DNA of 64,000 nt from Parasponia andersonii (Eukaryota > Streptophyta > Magnoliopsida > Rosales > Cannabaceae): positions 338,974-402,973 of the forward strand of contig JXTB01000148.1 in NCBI GenBank assembly GCA_002914805.1, given 5' to 3'. Every line of letters begins with the position of its first letter. The stretch's first letter is position 1. Of this stretch, positions 59,412 to 64,000 are shown one piece after another. The notes beneath the pieces were generated by a model. The model had not been told where the DNA came from. It did no database searches and saw only the letters and a list, made by a program, of their open reading frames with translations. The translations under genes and the position numbers were made by a program.

Positions 59412-60212
59412 ATGGAAATGGACAAAACCTCAGACGCACCACTACTTGTCCATGATCATTTTAATTATAGCTACTATGACCAAGTGTTGGAAGACAACAA
59501 CAACAAGAACGACGGCGAAGACGACGCTATTTCTCTATGCAACTTCTCAAATGGAAACGACGAAGAAAACGACGTCGTTTCATACAATGACGACCCAAAT
59601 GATGCTTTCGAATTCTCCACCACCGAAACATTATTAACTACTGGTCACACAGAAACCCTCCTCTTCTGTGGGAAATCCATTCCCTGTAGATTAAATTCAA
59701 AACTACCCATTTCCTTTCCTCAAACGACATCGTTGTCTCAGACTCCTCACGCCACGTCATCGTTTTCTAGGAGTGCTACTGAGTCAGGCTCTCTCAACAA
59801 TGGTATTAAGGCTCAATCCTCTCGCTTCCATAATGTCCGTACTGCTACCACTACTACTACTCCTCCTCCTCCTCCTCGTTCCAGCTCCCTTCGGTTACCG
59901 GAAGCCCGGAACTCCCGGTACCTCCAGAACTACTCGAGTAGTAGTAGTATTTGTTCTCGTAAGCATAACGTTTTGATTGGACTGACCAAGTTTCCACCAA
60001 AGATGGAGCTCAGCGAGATAAGGAAGCGCCAGAGTCGACGGGCTCCGGTCCCGATGTTCTCCTCTGCTGCTTGCGGCGGAGATCAACCGGTTGTAGCCGG
60101 TGGCCAGAGTGGTGGGAAAGGGAATTGGGGTCTGCTTAGACCTCTTAGGTTTAGGTCTAACCTTGTGAGCGCCTTGGCTAGAGTTTCTTTTGGTTGTATA
60201 CGACATGTTTGA
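59412..60212 (+). CDS. Uncharacterised plant protein, paralog B of the three-gene family
   Basis: Intronless, 266 aa, start MEMDKTSDAPLL. The order of features matches paralogs A and C: an acidic, Asn/Asp-rich N-terminus (residues 25-65, including DDAISLC at 37-43) and DAFEFS (64-69). TLLFCGKSIP (82-91) is followed by a Ser/Thr/Pro-rich low-complexity middle (T6P5 at about 145-155). RKHNVLIGLTKFPPK (183-197), MELSEIRKRQSRR (198-210), APVPMF, NWGLLRPLRFRS (238-249) and ARVSFGC (256-262) follow. No catalytic motif, signal peptide or membrane segment is seen. The basic RKRQSRR stretch could serve nuclear import or a protein contact; that is only a guess. Confidence 0.9.
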   Translation: MEMDKTSDAPLLVHDHFNYSYYDQVLEDNNNKNDGEDDAISLCNFSNGNDEENDVVSYNDDPNDAFEFSTTETLLTTGHTETLLFCGKSIPCRLNSKLPISFPQTTSLSQTPHATSSFSRSATESGSLNNGIKAQSSRFHNVRTATTTTTPPPPPRSSSLRLPEARNSRYLQNYSSSSSICSRKHNVLIGLTKFPPKMELSEIRKRQSRRAPVPMFSSAACGGDQPVVAGGQSGGKGNWGLLRPLRFRSNLVSALARVSFGCIRHV

Positions 60213-60280
60213 GATCATCTCGATCATGGCCCACGTGGTTAGCACGTGCCAGTTCTAGATCTAGTGTTGTATGTGTTGGT

Positions 60281-60679
60281 TAATTTTTTGGGATAATTGC
60301 AAAAAAATATAAATATGGTGAGATTTAGATTTAGGTGTTATGTAATTTAAATTTTAAAATTTAGACTCTTTAAAATAATATTATGAGATTAAGAATTTTT
60401 AAAAATTAATAATTTGAATAGATTATTTTGAATAATTTTAACTGATAAAATACAATAATATCCTTAAAATTAAAATGAATAATATAGATATTTCTAGTTT
60501 TAATAAAAGATCTTATTTTTTTTTCATTCTTAAAATTGGCCAAAAAATCTGTCTAAGGTATTAATTTTTAAAAATTTTTAATTTCATAGTATTATTTTGC
60601 AGAGTCTAAATTTTAAGGTTTAAATTACAAAAATCTAAATTTCAGGGTATTTTTTTTTTTCAGATATCCCTAATTTTTT
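60281..60679. mobile_element. MULE-type MITE (381 bp) with perfect 9-bp target duplication
   Basis: Element 60290-60670 starts GGGATAATTGCAAAAA and ends with the inverse start (TATCCC). The arms are inverted for about 150 bp, for example TTTAAAATTTAGACTCT left against AGAGTCTAAATTTTAAG right. The 9-bp TAATTTTTT is identical on both sides (60281-60289, 60671-60679). This size fits Mutator-like elements. It lies about 70 bp after the stop of paralog B. Confidence 0.92.
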
Positions 60680-61026
60680 ATTATTTATTATTTCAAAATA
60701 TTGTTTGCTACCGGCCGATCAAGTTTTGAGATTATTGGCACGAAATGAAGGCGGCGTTTGGGCATTTTTTACTCGAACTACTTAGTCAAAAAACAAATAA
60801 ATAATTGGAGCAAGCAAACAAAATAAATAAACAAATGAAAATATAAAATAAAAAAAATCCAAATTAAGTTGCTTGAAAAGAAATTTCACTACGCACTCGA
60901 TCGTCGGTCCAAGCTACGTTTGGCGTTTTGTGATTAAACCAAAAGTCTAGTCAAAGAATTGAATTTCAATGGAGAATAATAACAAACACTCAAGAAAATA
61001 ATTTGTCTTTGCCGGACAAGCCAGAG

Positions 61027-61061
<35 letters not shown>

Positions 61062-62024
61062 GAATAATTAATGGAAGGAAAAATACAGAGTAAAATAAAA
61101 TAGTTTTATTAATTATGATTAAGTATCTAATGTGAAAATAATTTAACAATGACTTGTAATCTTGGAGGTAAACCATTAACCCTAGACTTCTAAATTTTAC
61201 TGAACATTCGCATGTCTCTCACCTTTCTCTTATTACCGTCAAATTTCAGTTAGTTAGAATGTGTTTGCAAAATTTTGACGCCATATTGCTCATTAATTGA
61301 AAAAAAAAATATCATTATTAAGAGCGAATTAGAACTCCAAAATATTACCAGAAAAAACCAATTCAAAATTTATACCATCGAACTAGGTATCCATCCTACT
61401 GCGATATGGAAATTAATTGTACTATATAGTATTTGAAATATGTATATATAATTTTGTTGAGGCTTGTTTTCATAGAAAGTATGTATAATTTTGTTGAGGC
61501 TTGTTTTCAAAGAAAGTGATAAAGCTTTGTACTAAATTTTTTTTTTCTCCATATTTTAAATTTATGATCTAATAAATAATTAAAAAAGAAAATTAATACT
61601 ATATTATTTTATGTATATACATAATACATGCATGTTTATTATTATAATTATTTAGACTTTTCTATTTGTTATGTTTGTCATATATTTTGAGGTTAATTAC
61701 TAATATTATTTCCCCCTGAAAATAGCGAAACAATAATCTGAGAAGCTACTATATTATGATTTGGCCGAAAGGAAAATTAAGAGAAAAAACCTAAAAAATC
61801 AACTATATATATGTTGGAAGATAGTATTTGAGGTTTGATGTATAAACAGCTTCCAGTACTATGTTACATTAGACGACATGCTACGCACCTAATTAATCTC
61901 GCTAGTCTATTTTTATTCATTTCTAGGCCGAAAAGGCCAATCTTCTAGTAACCATCAAAATACAAACTAGATCTTTCAATCTTTTCTTTCATTCATTTTA
62001 TATTTTCAGCCATATATCTACTAC
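60680..62024. other. AT-rich spacer between paralogs B and C
   Basis: No gene. There is a TA microsatellite at about 61029-61058. A tandem pair of about 38 bp near 61441-61515 contains TTTTGTTGAGGCTTGTTTTC twice. Confidence 0.65.
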
Positions 62025-62303
62025 TTCCAGAAGGTCAGCTACCTAGAGATGACTGTGGCACCGAAGCATCTCTCACTGTACATCATATAATATTATTGGT
62101 ATAACCTACACTTATCGGTACCCAAAGGAAGCATCCTATTTATTTTATATAATATATATTTTAAACGTGTTTTCTTTACATATAAATACATGACACATAA
62201 ACCCAAACTTTTCTCACTCACATTTTCACATCTTCATTTTCTTGCTTATTCTTTTACAAAATTCTCTCATCCCTCCTATACTTTAAGCCTCAAATATTCA
62301 TCT
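62025..62303 (+). promoter_or_regulatory. Promoter region of paralog C
   Basis: A TTCCAGAA palindrome (62025-62032) lies in CTACTACTTCCAGAAGGTC, similar over about 22 bp to the site upstream of paralog A. A TATAAATA box at 62181-62188 predicts a start near 62210. Confidence 0.55.
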
Positions 62304-63059
62304 ATGCTTAATATGGAAGACTCAAACGACAAAAAACTACAACCAGAAAATTACTTGGACGACGAAACAGACGACGCGCTCTCCTTCTGCGACCTTCCAA
62401 ACAGCCTCAACGACGTCGTTTTTCCCCAAACGACATACCCTGAAAACGATTACGCCTTCGAGTTCTTCAACCCAATCGCCGCCGAGATCGATCCCTCCAC
62501 CGAAACCGTCGTATTCTGCGGCGAAATCATACCTCCGAAACAAAAGAACGAGTTCCTACGACACCCCAAGAACGGTCTCTTCATTCGCAGAGAGTCGTTT
62601 AAAAGGTCCCACAGCTTTCGATCATCTTCCGATGTCGTTTCGGCGAACCCGGCGGTTCACGAGTATAGTACTGCTCTAGCTAGTAGCGCTATTACTCGTT
62701 CGAGTTCGGTTCGGTTCGGTCGGTTTGGTAGCGTTTTACCGGCAACGGGGAACTCCCCGTTCCGGAGCAGTAACTCTAGGAAGCATAAGGTTCTTATTGG
62801 GTTGGTGAAGATGCAGCCGAAGATGGAGCTGAGTGAGATAAGGAAGAGACAGCAGAGCCGGAAGGGTACACCGGCACCGATGTTTCCGGTGAAAGAGAGC
62901 GGCGAACCGGCTATAGCCGGTGATCATGGGGTAGGTACAAATAGTAGTACCGGTAGTACCAGTCACTGGGCTTTGTTTAGGCCGTTGCGCTGTAGCGCCC
63001 ACGTTGTTTGCGCGTTGACTAAGGCTTCGTTTGGTTGCATTCCTCATGGAAATATATGA
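62304..63059 (+). CDS. Uncharacterised plant protein, paralog C of the three-gene family
   Basis: Intronless, 251 aa. I start at ATG 62304 (MLNMEDSND) because TATAAATA at 62181-62188 places the longer frame's ATG (62190) upstream of the likely transcript. The next ATG (62313) is also possible. The protein has an acidic N-terminus with DDALSFCDLP (23-32), YAFEFF (50-55), TVVFCGEIIPP (68-78), SRKHKVLIGLVKMQPK (158-173), MELSEIRKRQQSRK (174-187), APMF, HWALFRPLRC (221-230) and TKASFGC (239-245). It is closest in layout to paralog B, its tandem neighbour. Function unknown. Confidence 0.9.
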   Translation: MLNMEDSNDKKLQPENYLDDETDDALSFCDLPNSLNDVVFPQTTYPENDYAFEFFNPIAAEIDPSTETVVFCGEIIPPKQKNEFLRHPKNGLFIRRESFKRSHSFRSSSDVVSANPAVHEYSTALASSAITRSSSVRFGRFGSVLPATGNSPFRSSNSRKHKVLIGLVKMQPKMELSEIRKRQQSRKGTPAPMFPVKESGEPAIAGDHGVGTNSSTGSTSHWALFRPLRCSAHVVCALTKASFGCIPHGNI

Positions 63060-64000
63060 AGGAGTCAAACAGCGCGAAAATTATATGTTTTGTTTGTTTG
63101 TTTATTTTTCCTCTCTCTCTTTTTTTTTTTTTTTTTTTTTTGGNATATACTTATTTGAAATGACATAAATTAATAATAATAGAACTCTAATTAATAAGAC
63201 CCCTAAAAACATCTAATTCTTTATCTTTGCATCGAAATTTATTTTTAAAAATTGATGTGCAGACGTTTAACTTTTTATGGATTTTGTTAATAATCGGGAT
63301 GAAAATTGAATTTGTTGACATTAGAATGAAAACCATATATGTTTTGATCAATCTAATTATTGTTGGTCTTTCAATTAAATAAAGTAATGTTCTCGTCATA
63401 ATTACTTTTATCTACATCACAATCTTAAAAAGGACGACAAGAGAAGGAAAAAGAAAACAAAGGGGTAAAAGGCCTTAAAAACATAAGGGATACATTTATA
63501 TATATGGGAGATAATTTCTACATTTATCCATCAATAGTTACAAAAATTAAATTTTGATCATTAGATAAAAATTAAATGGTTATGATTTGGTGGTTAATTA
63601 GCCAAAAATATTATAGTATTTATTATTTATTTTACCTATCAGTATTTATTTTGATATTTTTCAATTAATTCCGTAATCCGATTCCTCCATTTAAATACTT
63701 TAACATTGTTAACAATTTTTTAAAAGGAAATTATCTTTAATCCAAAAATCTCAATCTGCCTAATAGATTGAGGAATAATTATTGCATTATAAGCATTCCT
63801 TAATCTGCTTATTTTCTTTTTTAAATTTTTGACTAAGATGATTTTCTTTTGTGTATAAAAAGAATAGAGTTTATTTTAGTATTTTTTTTCATTATGTGAA
63901 TTTTCTTTACATTACCTTTTTATTTCCCAAACATTCCTTAATCTACCTTTTTTTTTCCTACTAACGCAATTTTTTTTAGTTTATAAAAAAATAGAGTTTA
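63060..64000. other. AT-rich DNA downstream of paralog C
   Basis: A long T run (63119-63140) is followed by one ambiguous base at 63144. No gene or clear repeat is seen up to the window end. Confidence 0.6.

Overview
The window is nuclear DNA of a flowering plant. The evidence is spliced genes with GT-AG introns and plant-type protein families (NOC2/REBELOTE, EF-1alpha, TMEM70-like), a cytosolic-type tRNA-Pro, and dense plant transposons (Tat-type Ty3/gypsy, Ty1/copia, LINE, hAT, MULE). The strong AT bias and gene style suggest a eudicot; I cannot name the species. There is one assembly gap (19421-20369) and two single ambiguous bases (32315, 63144).

Layout. 1-6268: repeat-rich DNA with the end of a long LTR, a small hAT-like element and a decayed LINE. 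6269-16618: one old 10.3-kb Ty3/gypsy element of the Tat lineage on the minus strand, complete with both LTRs and a near-matching target duplication, and carrying a spliced antisense gene on the plus strand. 16619-21700: repeat remnants and the gap. 21845-29247: a 12-exon NOC2-family ribosome-assembly gene (plus), with a MULE-like element in intron 5 and a duplicated segment in intron 10; a solo LTR sits 335 bp past its stop. 32988-33752: an intronless gene (paralog A, minus) of an uncharacterised plant family. 35163-39712: a 2-hydroxyacid dehydrogenase exon fragment and a copia element reduced to gag. 39983-47350: an eS21 ribosomal-protein fragment, two hAT elements with target duplications, and foldback elements. 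48202-50850: an intact EF-1alpha gene. 50845-53400: LTR-like repeat. 54169-55941: a two-exon TMEM70-like mitochondrial membrane protein gene (minus). 56092-56163: tRNA-Pro(AGG), followed directly by a 2.6-kb tandem array of about 250-bp units. 59412-63059: paralogs B and C of the same family as A, in tandem on the plus strand.

The intact genes are mainly housekeeping: nucleolar 60S assembly (NOC2), translation elongation (EF-1alpha, tRNA-Pro) and probably mitochondrial complex assembly (TMEM70-like). The three A/B/C paralogs are the least understood genes here. They share an acidic N-terminal half, an FCG motif, a MELxxxRxRQ block and a C-terminal WxLxRxL...SFGC tail. Each has a TTCYAGAA palindrome about 280-480 bp upstream of its start. 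I saw no CRISPR array, bacterial operon or obviously new enzymatic system. The most unusual structures are the antisense gene inside the Tat element, the tRNA-abutting tandem array, and the paralog trio.
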